64,000 nucleotides of DNA, from the NCBI GenBank assembly GCA_002483605.1, contig DLIG01000015.1:66707-130706 (forward strand), in the 5' to 3' direction. The notes under the pieces were generated by a model. It was not told the DNA's origin, made no database searches, and worked only from the letters and a program-made list of their open reading frames with translations. Positions 17,603-26,843 of the stretch are shown here, one piece after another. Origin of the DNA: Sulfurovum sp. UBA7648. Its GTDB lineage: Bacteria > Campylobacterota > Campylobacteria > Campylobacterales > Sulfurovaceae. Each line of letters opens with the position of its first letter. Position 1 is the first letter of the stretch. A program made the translations under genes and the position numbers.

Positions 17603-19500
17603 TCATGGAAAGTTTAGTTTATATTGCCCTTTTTGCACCGCTGGTAAGTTCACTCTTTGCCGGGCTATTTGCTATGAGTCCTAGACAGACTTTTGTCGGC
17701 GTTGTTTCATCACTATTGTTGTTTGTATCATTTGTATCTTCGGTTCTATTGGGCTATCATATAGCTACCACTGGAGCAAACGTGCATGTTACTATGATGG
17801 ATTGGATCAGTGTTGCTGATCTTCATATTCCTTTTGGATTTATGGCTGATCAAGTGAGTGTTACTATGATGGTAGTAGTCACATTGGTCTCTACTGTGGT
17901 CCATATCTATTCTATTGGCTATATGGATCATGATAAGAGCTTTAACCGTTTCTTTTCATATCTTTCTGCATTCGTTTTCTCGATGCTAGTGCTTGTTATG
18001 AGTGACAATTTTGCCGGATTATTTATTGGTTGGGAAGGTGTTGGTGTTTGTTCATGGCTCTTAATTGGATTTTGGTATCATAAGCCGGATGTCAGCAGGG
18101 AAGAAAATCCGTCTATCTCTCCGTCTTGGGCAGCAAATGAAGCATTTATTATGAACCGTATAGCTGACCTTGGTATGCTTGTAGGTTTATTTATCATATT
18201 TTGGAATACCGGAAGTTTACAATATGATGTTGTATTTTCTCAAATCCCTAATCTTGCGCCTGCAGTATTAACTGCAGCTGCTGCAGCACTATTTATAGGC
18301 GCAATGGGTAAATCGGCCCAATTTCCTCTCCATACTTGGCTGACTGATGCAATGGAAGGTCCTACTCCGGTGTCTGCTCTTATCCATGCTGCTACCATGG
18401 TAACTGCAGGTGTATTTTTGGTTATAAGAGCCAATCCTATTTTTTCCGTTACTCCTGAAGTGAGTTATTTTATTGCCGCACTTGGTACGTTTGTAGCATT
18501 TTTTGCTGCATCTATGGCATTGGTTAATCGCGACTTAAAACGTATAATCGCTTTTTCAACATTATCACAGCTAGGTTATATGTTTGCAGCCGCAGGACTT
18601 GGAGCATATTGGATAGCACTTTTCCATCTAGCAGCACATGCATTCTTTAAAGCTTTACTATTTTTGGGAGCTGGTAACGTTATGCATGCTATGCATGGAG
18701 AGCTTGATATTTTCAAGATGGGCGGACTTAGAAAGAAAATGGGATGGACTTATGCATATATGGGCCTTGCTTCTTTAGCACTTGCAGGCATACCTCCGCT
18801 AGCGGGATTCTTTTCAAAGGATGCGATCATTGAAACGGCGTTTAATGAAGGTACACTTATATTGTGGGCAATGCTTGTGATCACTGCAGGTATGACAGCA
18901 TTTTATAGCTTTAGACAAGTTTTCTTGACATTCTTAGGTGATGAGAGATACAAAGAATTTGGTATTCATCCTCATGAAATGTATGGTTTTGTTCTTATAG
19001 CTATGTCTCCGCTTGCCATACTGGCTGTTATCGCCGGATTCTTTAGAGATTGGTTTAATTCTTTTATTATTCATTTGTTGCCAAATTATGAAATGAGCGA
19101 ACATACTCATCATTTAGCATTGATCTTGGGTGCCATTGTGCTTGTGGTTGCAGTTTCAGGCATTGTGTTGGCATATATAAAATATGCCAAAGGATTACAA
19201 AGAAGTGAAAAAACCGAAAATGGGTTTATTTACAAGCTTCTTGCAAATCAATATTATATCCCTAAAATCTATGAGGCTTTGATCACTAAACCGTATGCAG
19301 AGATCTCTAAGCTTATGTGGACAAAAGTAGACATACGTATAGTGGATGCAACTGTTGACGGTATTGCTAAGACTATATACAAGAGTGGAGATGGTTCACG
19401 CAAGATGCAAACCGGTAATTTATCAAACTATCTAAATTGGATGGCAGGCGGAGCCTTGGTATTGTTGTTTATAACCGTCGCATCTTATGTGATAGGGTAA
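17599..19500 (+). CDS. nuoL: NADH-quinone oxidoreductase subunit L
   Basis: Largest antiporter-like proton-pumping subunit at the distal end of the membrane arm. Diagnostic segments are FIGWEGVGVCSWLLIGFWY, NRIADLGML, GKSAQFPLHTWLTDAMEGPTPVSALIHAATMVTAGVFL and the discontinuous-helix regions. The C-terminal part from about residue 520 contains the lateral helix that clamps the membrane arm. The 633-residue length is normal. Start at 17599 overlaps the nuoK stop; ATG 17605 two codons later has better spacing to AAAGGA and may be the real start. Confidence 0.96.
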   Translation: MIMESLVYIALFAPLVSSLFAGLFAMSPRQTFVGVVSSLLLFVSFVSSVLLGYHIATTGANVHVTMMDWISVADLHIPFGFMADQVSVTMMVVVTLVSTVVHIYSIGYMDHDKSFNRFFSYLSAFVFSMLVLVMSDNFAGLFIGWEGVGVCSWLLIGFWYHKPDVSREENPSISPSWAANEAFIMNRIADLGMLVGLFIIFWNTGSLQYDVVFSQIPNLAPAVLTAAAAALFIGAMGKSAQFPLHTWLTDAMEGPTPVSALIHAATMVTAGVFLVIRANPIFSVTPEVSYFIAALGTFVAFFAASMALVNRDLKRIIAFSTLSQLGYMFAAAGLGAYWIALFHLAAHAFFKALLFLGAGNVMHAMHGELDIFKMGGLRKKMGWTYAYMGLASLALAGIPPLAGFFSKDAIIETAFNEGTLILWAMLVITAGMTAFYSFRQVFLTFLGDERYKEFGIHPHEMYGFVLIAMSPLAILAVIAGFFRDWFNSFIIHLLPNYEMSEHTHHLALILGAIVLVVAVSGIVLAYIKYAKGLQRSEKTENGFIYKLLANQYYIPKIYEALITKPYAEISKLMWTKVDIRIVDATVDGIAKTIYKSGDGSRKMQTGNLSNYLNWMAGGALVLLFITVASYVIG

Positions 19501-19509
19501 GGAGAGAGG

Positions 19510-21036
19510 ATGAGTTTTATTTTAAGTATATTGATATTTTTTCCGCTAATTGCAGGAATGTTGGGATTTATAGTCGATAAGGGGAGTGCTAGAGTTTATG
19601 GTATCAGCATAGCAGCTATAGAATTTCTTTTGTCATTGTGGTTATGGATGAATTTTGATGCTAATAGTGCGGCTATACAATTTATAGAGTTTATGCCGAT
19701 AGTGAAAGATTTTGGTATTAATTATTATGTCGGCGTTGATGGTATAAGCCTGTTTTTGGTAGTTATGACTACGCTAATGACCCTTATTGGTATGGTTAGT
19801 ATGACTATCAAAAATGAGATAAAGAACATGGTAGTAACTATTTTATTTTTAGAAATGACTATGGTCGGTGTTTTCCTTGCTCTTGATGCTATTGTTTTTT
19901 ATTTCTTTTGGGAGCTTTCTCTTGTGCCAATGCTATATATTATTGGCGCATGGGGCGGGCCTCTTAGGGTTTATGCGTCGATCAAGTTTTTCTTATATAC
20001 ATTTTCAGGTTCGCTTATTATGCTAGTTGGTATGCTGTTTGTAGCATATAAGTTTCATGAGATCACCGGTGTATGGAGTTTTGCTATTACCGATTGGTAT
20101 GCACTTAAATTCGATCTAAATTATCAGTTTTGGCTATTTCTAGCTTTTTTTGTCGGATTTGCTATTAAAGTGCCTATGTTTCCGTTTCACACATGGTTGC
20201 CATATGCACATGGCCAGGCCCCTACAATAGGTTCGGTCATCCTAGCAGCAGTGTTGTTAAAAATGGGAACATATGGTTTTGTTAGATTTTCACTCCCTAT
20301 GTTTCCTGATGCATCCGTGATGATGATCTTGCCTATAGCAATTATCTCTATTATTATGATCATCTATACAGCAATGGTTGCATACGCACAAGAAGACATG
20401 AAGCAAGTTATCGCTTATTCTTCTGTATCACATATGGGCATTATCATGCTTGGTATCTTTGCTATGAATTCCCAAGGTATCAGCGGTTCTATATTTCAAA
20501 TGCTATCTCACGGTATAGTATCTGGTGCTCTGTTCATGCTTGTTGGCGTGATATATGATAGAACACACACTAAAATTATGAGCAATTTCGGCGGTTTAGC
20601 TACTATTATGCCAAAGTATGCTCTTGTGTTCGGGATCATGCTGATGGCATCTGTTGGCCTTCCTTTGACTATCGGATTTGTAGGTGAATTTTTGGTTCTT
20701 ATAGGATTTTATAAAGTTTCTCCTGTATTGACCATCCTGGCAGGAACTTCTATTATTGTCGGTGCGATCTATATGTTGGCTCTTTACAAAAAAAGCTTTT
20801 TCGGTGCAATTACAAACGAAGAAAATAAAAAGCTTAAAGATCTTGATTCAAGAGAGATCGTCTCGTTTATACCTTTAGTTGCCATAGTAATTTGGCTTGG
20901 AGTTTATCCGAAACCAGTGTTAACTCCAATTGACAATAGTGTCCAAGCGATGTTGTCGTTTATGAAAGAAAAGGCCATTACGCCGGAAGCAAAAAATATG
21001 ATTGTAGCAACACAAACTGCTAAGGAGGCAAAATAA
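19510..21036 (+). CDS. nuoM: NADH-quinone oxidoreductase subunit M
   Basis: Second antiporter-like proton-pumping subunit, 508 residues, about 14 helices. Conserved features include FYFFWELSLVPMLYIIGAWGG (glutamate of the proton path), GFAIKVPMFPFHTWLPYAHGQAPT (lysine pathway) and YSSVSHMGIIMLGIF. GGAGAG precedes ATG 19510. It is followed by nuoN with a one-base overlap. Confidence 0.97.
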   Translation: MSFILSILIFFPLIAGMLGFIVDKGSARVYGISIAAIEFLLSLWLWMNFDANSAAIQFIEFMPIVKDFGINYYVGVDGISLFLVVMTTLMTLIGMVSMTIKNEIKNMVVTILFLEMTMVGVFLALDAIVFYFFWELSLVPMLYIIGAWGGPLRVYASIKFFLYTFSGSLIMLVGMLFVAYKFHEITGVWSFAITDWYALKFDLNYQFWLFLAFFVGFAIKVPMFPFHTWLPYAHGQAPTIGSVILAAVLLKMGTYGFVRFSLPMFPDASVMMILPIAIISIIMIIYTAMVAYAQEDMKQVIAYSSVSHMGIIMLGIFAMNSQGISGSIFQMLSHGIVSGALFMLVGVIYDRTHTKIMSNFGGLATIMPKYALVFGIMLMASVGLPLTIGFVGEFLVLIGFYKVSPVLTILAGTSIIVGAIYMLALYKKSFFGAITNEENKKLKDLDSREIVSFIPLVAIVIWLGVYPKPVLTPIDNSVQAMLSFMKEKAITPEAKNMIVATQTAKEAK

Positions 21037-22523
21037 TGGTTACGCCAATTCAAGTTACGGTGCAAGAGTTAAACCTTCCACTATTGGCACCTATGCTAAT
21101 TGCAATTGCTGGGGGATTAGGGATATTGGTGATCGATCTATTTAAGTCAAATCTAGATAAATCACTTTATGTAATGTTGAGCATGATCATTTTATTTGCT
21201 GATTTGTTAGCTGTAGCAGGGATTACTCCAAATCGTGGTTTTTTTGATCTGATGCTTGTTGATGGAGTGTCAATTGTATCTCAATTCTTGGTTATTGTAG
21301 CATCTATGCTCTTTATACCTTTGGCATTGACATCTAAACGGTTTCATGAGTTTTCATATCCTGAGTTTTTCGCGCTATTTTTATTTATGGTAGCCGGTTT
21401 TCAATTTATGGTATCTACAGATAATCTTATATTGATCTTTGTCGGTATTGAGACCGCATCATTGGCCCTTTATACTCTTATTGCTATGCATAATAGATCT
21501 AATTCTTTTGAAGCAGCAATTAAATATTTTACAATGGGTGCATTAGCAGCCGGTTTTTATGCAATGGGATCGGCCGTAATTTATGCTACGACAGGCAGTA
21601 TAGAGCTTTGGCAGATCAAAGAAGCTTTGAGTATTAGTTCAAGCACTGGCAGTATGGTTCTTGCAGTAACAGGCGGAGCCGTACTGCTTTTGGTTGCTTT
21701 TGCATTTAAGTTGTCTTTGTTTCCATTTCATACATGGGCTCCTGATGTATACGAAGGAGCCAGCGCGCCGCTAGCCGGATATATGTCAATAGTGCCAAAA
21801 GTTGCAGCATTTGCAGTGGCTCTTAGAATCTTTAATATTTATATAGATCTAGGAGTAGAGTCTGTCCGTACTATTATTTTGGTTTTAGCGGTAGTGACTA
21901 TGACATTAGCTAATATGATGGCATTGGTTCAAGAAGATGTCAAAAGAATGCTTGCTTATTCATCTATATCCCATGCAGGTTTTGTGATGGCAGCATTAGC
22001 GCTTGGAACCACAAAGGGTAATGCAGGTGTATTTATCTATTATGCTCTGTTTATGTTTACAAACTTAGGTGCATTTACTATGCTATGGATATCTCGTCAT
22101 AAAAAATTAATGTATTCTGACAGATACGACCATCCGTATGAAAAGTTTGCCGGGCTTATTAAAATAATGCCTATGGGTGCAGTGGTGATGGCATTGTTTA
22201 TGCTTTCTTTGGCTGGCGTCCCTCCATTCTCTGTCTTTTGGGGTAAATTATTTATTATGAGCGCAGCTGTAGATGCAGGATATATTAAACTAGCGATCAT
22301 TATGGGATTGAATAGTGCAATTGCTGCATATTATTACCTCAAGCTTGTTGTGTATATGTTTTTAAAAGAACCTGTTTTTAATACGGACACAATATATTAT
22401 AATATTTCCAAACCTCTAATGGTTATAGTAGGTATTGCCCTGGTTGCTACTGTAACATCTGTATTTTTCTTTGATGTACTGCTTACATATATTTATGCAT
22501 TGGTAAGTGCTAGCGGGTTTTAA
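21036..22523 (+). CDS. nuoN: NADH-quinone oxidoreductase subunit N
   Basis: Third antiporter-like subunit and last gene of the operon, 495 residues. Motifs include FVGIETASLALYTLIAM (essential glutamate region), FKLSLFPFHTWAPDVYEGASAPLAGYMS and YSSISHAGFVMAALALG. Its start lies inside the nuoM stop codon and AAGGAGG precedes it. The operon ends here against the convergent miaA gene. Confidence 0.97.
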   Translation: MVTPIQVTVQELNLPLLAPMLIAIAGGLGILVIDLFKSNLDKSLYVMLSMIILFADLLAVAGITPNRGFFDLMLVDGVSIVSQFLVIVASMLFIPLALTSKRFHEFSYPEFFALFLFMVAGFQFMVSTDNLILIFVGIETASLALYTLIAMHNRSNSFEAAIKYFTMGALAAGFYAMGSAVIYATTGSIELWQIKEALSISSSTGSMVLAVTGGAVLLLVAFAFKLSLFPFHTWAPDVYEGASAPLAGYMSIVPKVAAFAVALRIFNIYIDLGVESVRTIILVLAVVTMTLANMMALVQEDVKRMLAYSSISHAGFVMAALALGTTKGNAGVFIYYALFMFTNLGAFTMLWISRHKKLMYSDRYDHPYEKFAGLIKIMPMGAVVMALFMLSLAGVPPFSVFWGKLFIMSAAVDAGYIKLAIIMGLNSAIAAYYYLKLVVYMFLKEPVFNTDTIYYNISKPLMVIVGIALVATVTSVFFFDVLLTYIYALVSASGF

Positions 22524-22556
22524 ATACTAATCAGTTAGCAGTCATTAGTGCATGTG

Positions 22557-22583
22557 CCATCCTGAACAAAGTTCAGGGTGACA
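22557..22583. terminator. palindrome between convergent nuoN and miaA, possibly a bidirectional terminator and REP-like
   Basis: CCTGAAC, a three-base loop AAA, and GTTCAGG form a perfect 7-bp hairpin. Flanks read GTGCCAT on one side and GTGAC on the other, resembling the ends of the GTCAYNC...GGATCCA-type repeats at 54-61 kb. Its position between two convergent genes suits transcription termination for both strands. No clear T-run follows. Confidence 0.45.
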
Positions 22584-22600
22584 AATGCTATACTTCAGAA

Positions 22601-23518
22601 TTAATATAAACAATTTGAAAAAATTTTCTCAAAAGCTTCTATTTCGTCGTTTTTTATCATTGTTTTATCGCTAAACTGAGTACGGTTAAATGTAGTTTGT
22701 CTTTTGGCTAATTGAGCAGTGTGGGTTGATATTTGTTCAATTAATTCATCTTTTGTAAGTTTACCGTCCAAAAATTCCAACGTCTCTTTGATGCCTATGG
22801 ATTTCATAGGGTTTGGGATTCGTGTGTATTTGGCTTCTAGCATTTTAACTTCATCTATGAGCCCATTTTCTATCATTTTTATGGTTCTTTGTTTTATTTT
22901 ATTTCTCAATATATCTCTATCTATTTGAATCTCATATATCGGCAATGAAGCGGTAATGGTTGGTCGCGGCGGATTATCTTTGAAGTATTTGCTTGGGATA
23001 ATATCTGTTTGCAAATAAAGTTCCAAAGCTTTTTCTATCCTGTATCTGTCATTTGGTTTTATTTTTGACATATATAGAGGATCAATAGAGTTTAGATGCT
23101 CATAAGCTCGTGCTAGATCTTTTAGCCTTTCTTGTACTGTAAATTTAGTATTTTCGTTGATCTTCGGCATGGGACTCATGCCTGTTAAGAGCATTTTTAG
23201 ATAAAAACTGCTTCCTCCAACTATGATAAGCGGAGTATTATCCATTATTGCTCGATTATAAACTTGCTTATACAGTTCTATAAACATGACTACATCAAAA
23301 GGTTCATTTGGCTTAAGCATATCTATGCCAAAATGTTCTATTCCGTTTCTCTCAGCAATCGTCGGTTTGGCAGATGCGATATCTATATCATTATATATAG
23401 AAAGGGAGTCAAGCGAAAGTATCACGCCGCCGACATTTTTTGCAATTTGCACGGCAAGTGCACTTTTGCCTGAAGCCGTTGGGCCGATAAGAGCTAGTTG
23501 GGTAGGGATTGTTTTCAT
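22601..23518 (-). CDS. miaA: tRNA dimethylallyltransferase
   Basis: Transfers a dimethylallyl group to A37 of tRNAs that read codons starting with U. The P-loop GPTASGKSALA is at residues 12-22 and the conserved LDSLSIYNDIDIASAKPT segment follows, with the HFGIDMLKP block after it. A central region includes DRYRIEKALE, and KRQTTFNRTQF marks the C-terminus. 305 residues, normal. Transcribed opposite to nuo and divergent from the phosphate island. The start ATG has no clear ribosome binding site; TATCAT lies seven bases upstream, so it may also be leaderless (weaker case). Confidence 0.95.
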   Translation of the reverse strand: MKTIPTQLALIGPTASGKSALAVQIAKNVGGVILSLDSLSIYNDIDIASAKPTIAERNGIEHFGIDMLKPNEPFDVVMFIELYKQVYNRAIMDNTPLIIVGGSSFYLKMLLTGMSPMPKINENTKFTVQERLKDLARAYEHLNSIDPLYMSKIKPNDRYRIEKALELYLQTDIIPSKYFKDNPPRPTITASLPIYEIQIDRDILRNKIKQRTIKMIENGLIDEVKMLEAKYTRIPNPMKSIGIKETLEFLDGKLTKDELIEQISTHTAQLAKRQTTFNRTQFSDKTMIKNDEIEAFEKIFSNCLY

Positions 23519-23654
23519 ATGTGTAATGATAGCATAATTTAGTTATTAGTTTTTGGTCGTTAGTTATTGATTTATAGTATTTATGAGTGCCGATATGCAC
23601 ACCAAGCACTTAATATTTGCCATAAAAAGCAGAGACAGTAAAACCAATAGCTAA

Positions 23655-23676
23655 TTAGTAACCATTTGGTAATCAA
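23655..23676 (+). promoter_or_regulatory. putative Pho box upstream of the phosphate porin
   Basis: Direct repeat GTAAC (23658-23662) and GTAAT (23669-23673) with an 11-bp period, each preceded by TT plus a purine, about 49 bases before the start codon. PhoB-type regulators bind direct repeats spaced by one helical turn. The same arrangement occurs before the PiT, pstS and olsF-like genes in this window. Confidence 0.55.
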
Positions 23677-23721
23677 TTTTATGTATATTTTCGCCATCTT
23701 TAATAAACAAGGGAGAAAAAG

Positions 23722-24948
23722 ATGAAAAAAGTATTGCTTTCAACGGCGGCAATGTTTGCGTTGAGTGTAACTGCAAATGCGGATACAAATAGTGAAATAA
23801 AAGCGCTTAAAGCTCAAATGGCTCAAATGGCCAAAAAAATAGAGGCTCTCGAGGCATCACAGGCAGAACATTCTGATGCTCCAACTGCAGATGATGTAGC
23901 AGGTATTGAAGCTAAAATGTCAGCTTTGACAAATGATATCAAAAAAAATACAGTTATCAAATCAAAAGCACCCGTAATTGAATTTAGCGGCACGCATTAT
24001 CTTGGTTTTGTAAACACAGATGATAGTATAGCCGATGAAACAACAAACAAGTTTGAAACAAGAAGAAACTATTTTCAAGCAAAAGCATTTTTTAAAGAAA
24101 ATCCAAAAGATTACCTAAGAATCACTCTTGATACATTCCAAAATACAGGTGAAACAACGGGCGCAGATTCTGACAGCTGGGAAGTGAGATTAAAGTACGC
24201 TTATCTTTATCTTGATGAGATACTGCCGTATACCGGTGTAGAGCTTGGCCAAGTTCACAGACCTTGGATAGATTACGAAGAGCACAATTCATGGTACTAT
24301 AGATCAGTTTCAAAAGTATTTGTAGAAGACAAAGGACATGGCCCTGATTTTACAAACTCGGCTGACCTTGGATTTAACTTCAAGACAAAATTGCCTTATT
24401 TTTCAAGTGAACTAGGGCTCTTTAACGGTGCAGGATATCATTACTTAGAAGACGGAGAAGGCTTAAGCGGCGAGTGGAGACTTACAGGACATATCCTTGG
24501 AACGGGTGAGCAAAAAGCAAACAAAGACCTTCAATACGCAAACGTATCTTTCTTTGGCCAACTGAACAGTGATTTTGCCAAAAAAGGAGATCCTGTATCT
24601 AAAGATTTTAATTGGTATGGGTTTCACGCAGTGTATAACCAACCTGAATTCTTGATCGCAGCCCAATATGTTGAGACTCAAGATGCAGCAGTAAAACAAG
24701 ACGGTGAGGGATATAGTTTTAACGGCGAACTCAGACTTATCCCTGGATTTGACCTGATCGGTATGTATAATAAATATGATTTTGCAAGCGGAATAGACAA
24801 AGAAGGTTGGTTGGCAGGTATTGTTTACCCATACAACAAAAATGTTAAATTCATAGCAAATTACCTAAGCGAAGAAGAAACCAACGCAGCCAAAGTTAAA
24901 ACAGTTGATAAAGATTCTATCATGTTAACTGCTGAAGTTAACTGGTAA
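23722..24948 (+). CDS. outer-membrane porin, phosphate-selective (OprO/OprP-like)
   Basis: Secreted by a signal peptide (cleavage after TANA, about residue 20). Residues 22-85 form a coiled coil (KALKAQMAQMAKKIEALEASQ) of the kind that trimerises porins. The remainder alternates beta strands typical of a barrel (RRNYFQAKAFFKENPKDYLRITLDTFQ) and ends in an aromatic residue (TAEVNW), the usual C-terminal signal for outer-membrane assembly. 408 residues. The family and the neighbourhood (PiT and Pst genes downstream, Pho-type box upstream) suggest a phosphate or polyphosphate channel. Substrate specificity is inferred. AAGGGAG precedes ATG 23722. Confidence 0.78.
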   Translation: MKKVLLSTAAMFALSVTANADTNSEIKALKAQMAQMAKKIEALEASQAEHSDAPTADDVAGIEAKMSALTNDIKKNTVIKSKAPVIEFSGTHYLGFVNTDDSIADETTNKFETRRNYFQAKAFFKENPKDYLRITLDTFQNTGETTGADSDSWEVRLKYAYLYLDEILPYTGVELGQVHRPWIDYEEHNSWYYRSVSKVFVEDKGHGPDFTNSADLGFNFKTKLPYFSSELGLFNGAGYHYLEDGEGLSGEWRLTGHILGTGEQKANKDLQYANVSFFGQLNSDFAKKGDPVSKDFNWYGFHAVYNQPEFLIAAQYVETQDAAVKQDGEGYSFNGELRLIPGFDLIGMYNKYDFASGIDKEGWLAGIVYPYNKNVKFIANYLSEEETNAAKVKTVDKDSIMLTAEVNW

Positions 24949-24985
24949 ATATCTTTTTAAACTCCATTTCTATCCTCCTTAAAAT

Positions 24986-25008
24986 CTTAGATGCCATTGG
25001 CGTCTAAG
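24986..25008 (+). terminator. hairpin after the porin gene
   Basis: Arms CTTAGATGCC and GGCGTCTAAG, 10 bp with one G-U pair and a three-base loop. A run of five T lies about 12 bases downstream. It ends just before the Pho-type box of the PiT gene, separating the two transcription units. Confidence 0.5.
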
Positions 25009-25023
25009 CAGTTAATCCCCTTT

Positions 25024-25056
25024 TTGGTTACAATACGGTAACATTTTAGTAATAAT
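25024..25056 (+). promoter_or_regulatory. putative triple Pho box upstream of the PiT transporter gene
   Basis: Three repeats with exact 11-bp period: GTTAC (25027), GTAAC (25038) and GTAAT (25049). The last ends about 41 bases before the GTG start. This is the strongest example of the motif in the window. Confidence 0.6.
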
Positions 25057-25096
25057 TTTTTTGTACAATATACGTTATCAATTTTTGGAGGCTAGA

Positions 25097-26566
25097 GTGT
25101 TTTCTCGCGACAATATCTTTTTCGGCGGCATTTTTGCTATAACGTTTATATCCTTTATATTTTGGGGTTTTGATTATTTATCTAATTTCCATCTGATATT
25201 TTTGCTTGCAGCATTGTTTGGTATCTTTATGGCATTCAACATAGGCGGCAATGATGTGGCAAACTCTTTTGGAACCAGCGTAGGTGCAAAAACACTTACG
25301 GTAAAACAAGCTCTCGTAATTGCAGCTGTATTTGAGCTAAGCGGTGCCATGCTAGCCGGTGCTGAAGTAACAGATACTATCAAAAAAGGTATAGTAGATG
25401 TTTCCGGTATGATCTTTGATCCTATGCTGCTTGTATTTGTCATGATGGCTTCTCTGCTCTCTTCAGCTCTGTGGCTTTTATTTGCTACAGTCAAAGGCTT
25501 ACCGGTATCTACTACGCATGCTATTGTTGGGGGAATATTGGGCGGAGGCATAGCGCTTGGTTATAGTACGATGGCTGAAGGCAGTGGAGTGTTTAGTTTG
25601 ATTCAATGGGATCAAATAGTAACTATTGTGATCAGTTGGATTATCTCTCCTATTCTTGGTGGTATGGCATCATATGGTATATATTGGTATCTCAAAAAGT
25701 ACATCTTGGATTATAATGAGAAACTGGAAGCCAAGATAGTAGCTCTAAAAACACAAAAAAAAGGGTATGATGAGGTAAATGCCACCGAAGAGCAAAAAGT
25801 TGAGCATGAAAAACTGGTTGAAAAACTTTCACTTATGCAGAAAAAAACTACCGCTTTTTATGCTCTTCGTACACACGCTCCTATAGTAGCTGCATTTGCC
25901 GTAGTTACTGTAGGTGGTACGCTTTTATTTAAGGGCTTAAAGCACACAGCTATCAAATTTAATGGCATAGAAGCGATACTCTTATTGGCAACTTTTGCAG
26001 CATTGGCATATGGTATAACTTATGCCATAGTCAAAGAGATGCACCGCGATACTCCGCATAAAGCTACCATGCGGTTATTTAGTATGCTTCAAGTGCTTAC
26101 CGCATCATCTTTTGCATTCAGCCATGGAGCAAATGATATAGCAAATGCTATCGGGCCGTTTGCTGCTATAATTGACATACTATCTACCGGGAATATTAGC
26201 GAAAAAGCATCTGTCCCATTGCCTGTAATGATCACATTTGGCGTTGCATTAGTTGCCGGTCTTTGGTTTATGGGTCAAGAAGTTATCAAAACCATAGGTC
26301 ATCGTATAACCGAGATCTTTCCTGTGACAGGGTTTGCGGCCGAACTAGGCGCAACCTTGGTTATACTCATAGCTACCAAAATGGGACTTCCGGTATCATC
26401 AACACATATATTGGTTGGAGCGGTCATAGGCATAGGGGTGCTTAATCGCAATGCTAACTGGAAACTTATGAAGCCTATAGCGCTTTCTTGGATTATTACT
26501 TTGCCTGTTGCTACAGTTCTTGCCGGTATATTCTTTTTTGTTCTTAAAGCCGTTTTTGGTTATTGA
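25097..26566 (+). CDS. pit: inorganic phosphate transporter, PiT/PHO4 family
   Basis: Low-affinity phosphate permease of the PiT family. Both family signatures are present: NIGGNDVANSFGTSVGAKTLT near the N-terminus and SHGANDIANAIGPFAAI in the second half, with STTHA/SSTHI repeats. About ten helices, with a cytoplasmic charged loop in the middle (EEQKVEHEKLVEKL). GTG 25097 was chosen because GGAGG (25087-25091) stands five bases before it; a longer frame from TTG 25061 would overlap the promoter. 489 residues. PiT can carry phosphate with divalent cations; a phosphate role fits the setting, but sulfate transport is known for some relatives. Confidence 0.88.
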   Translation: MFSRDNIFFGGIFAITFISFIFWGFDYLSNFHLIFLLAALFGIFMAFNIGGNDVANSFGTSVGAKTLTVKQALVIAAVFELSGAMLAGAEVTDTIKKGIVDVSGMIFDPMLLVFVMMASLLSSALWLLFATVKGLPVSTTHAIVGGILGGGIALGYSTMAEGSGVFSLIQWDQIVTIVISWIISPILGGMASYGIYWYLKKYILDYNEKLEAKIVALKTQKKGYDEVNATEEQKVEHEKLVEKLSLMQKKTTAFYALRTHAPIVAAFAVVTVGGTLLFKGLKHTAIKFNGIEAILLLATFAALAYGITYAIVKEMHRDTPHKATMRLFSMLQVLTASSFAFSHGANDIANAIGPFAAIIDILSTGNISEKASVPLPVMITFGVALVAGLWFMGQEVIKTIGHRITEIFPVTGFAAELGATLVILIATKMGLPVSSTHILVGAVIGIGVLNRNANWKLMKPIALSWIITLPVATVLAGIFFFVLKAVFGY

Positions 26567-26571
26567 TACAT

Positions 26572-26590
26572 AATACGCTTTATGCGTATT
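26572..26590 (+). terminator. perfect hairpin after the PiT gene
   Basis: Arms AATACGC and GCGTATT, 7 bp, loop TTTAT, five bases after the stop codon. No T-run follows, so termination may be weak. The rest of the gap to pstS (26591-26777) is A+T-rich without a recognisable element. Confidence 0.4.
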
Positions 26591-26777
26591 GTCGGCACAA
26601 TATCGTGCAAATCCATCTTCGATAAATTTCTTTTACGATCTTTGTAAAATCTTACCTTATAACCTTGATTTGCAATATTTACCTGTATAAATAAAATTAA
26701 ATACAATGTTATAAATTTGTCATTTAGGAAGTTCTTTCTTTTTTGGTTGGTAATACATGTATAGTTTGGCAATGGCT

Positions 26778-26799
26778 ATTGTAATCAAAATGTTATCAT
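26778..26799 (+). promoter_or_regulatory. putative Pho box upstream of pstS
   Basis: GTAAT (26781-26785) and GTTAT (26792-26796) with an 11-bp period, 47 bases before the pstS start and followed by a T-run. Spacing to the gene equals that of the porin and PiT boxes. Confidence 0.55.
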
Positions 26800-26843
26800 T
26801 TTTTTCTACTATTCGTCGCTATAAATATAACAAAGGACAACAG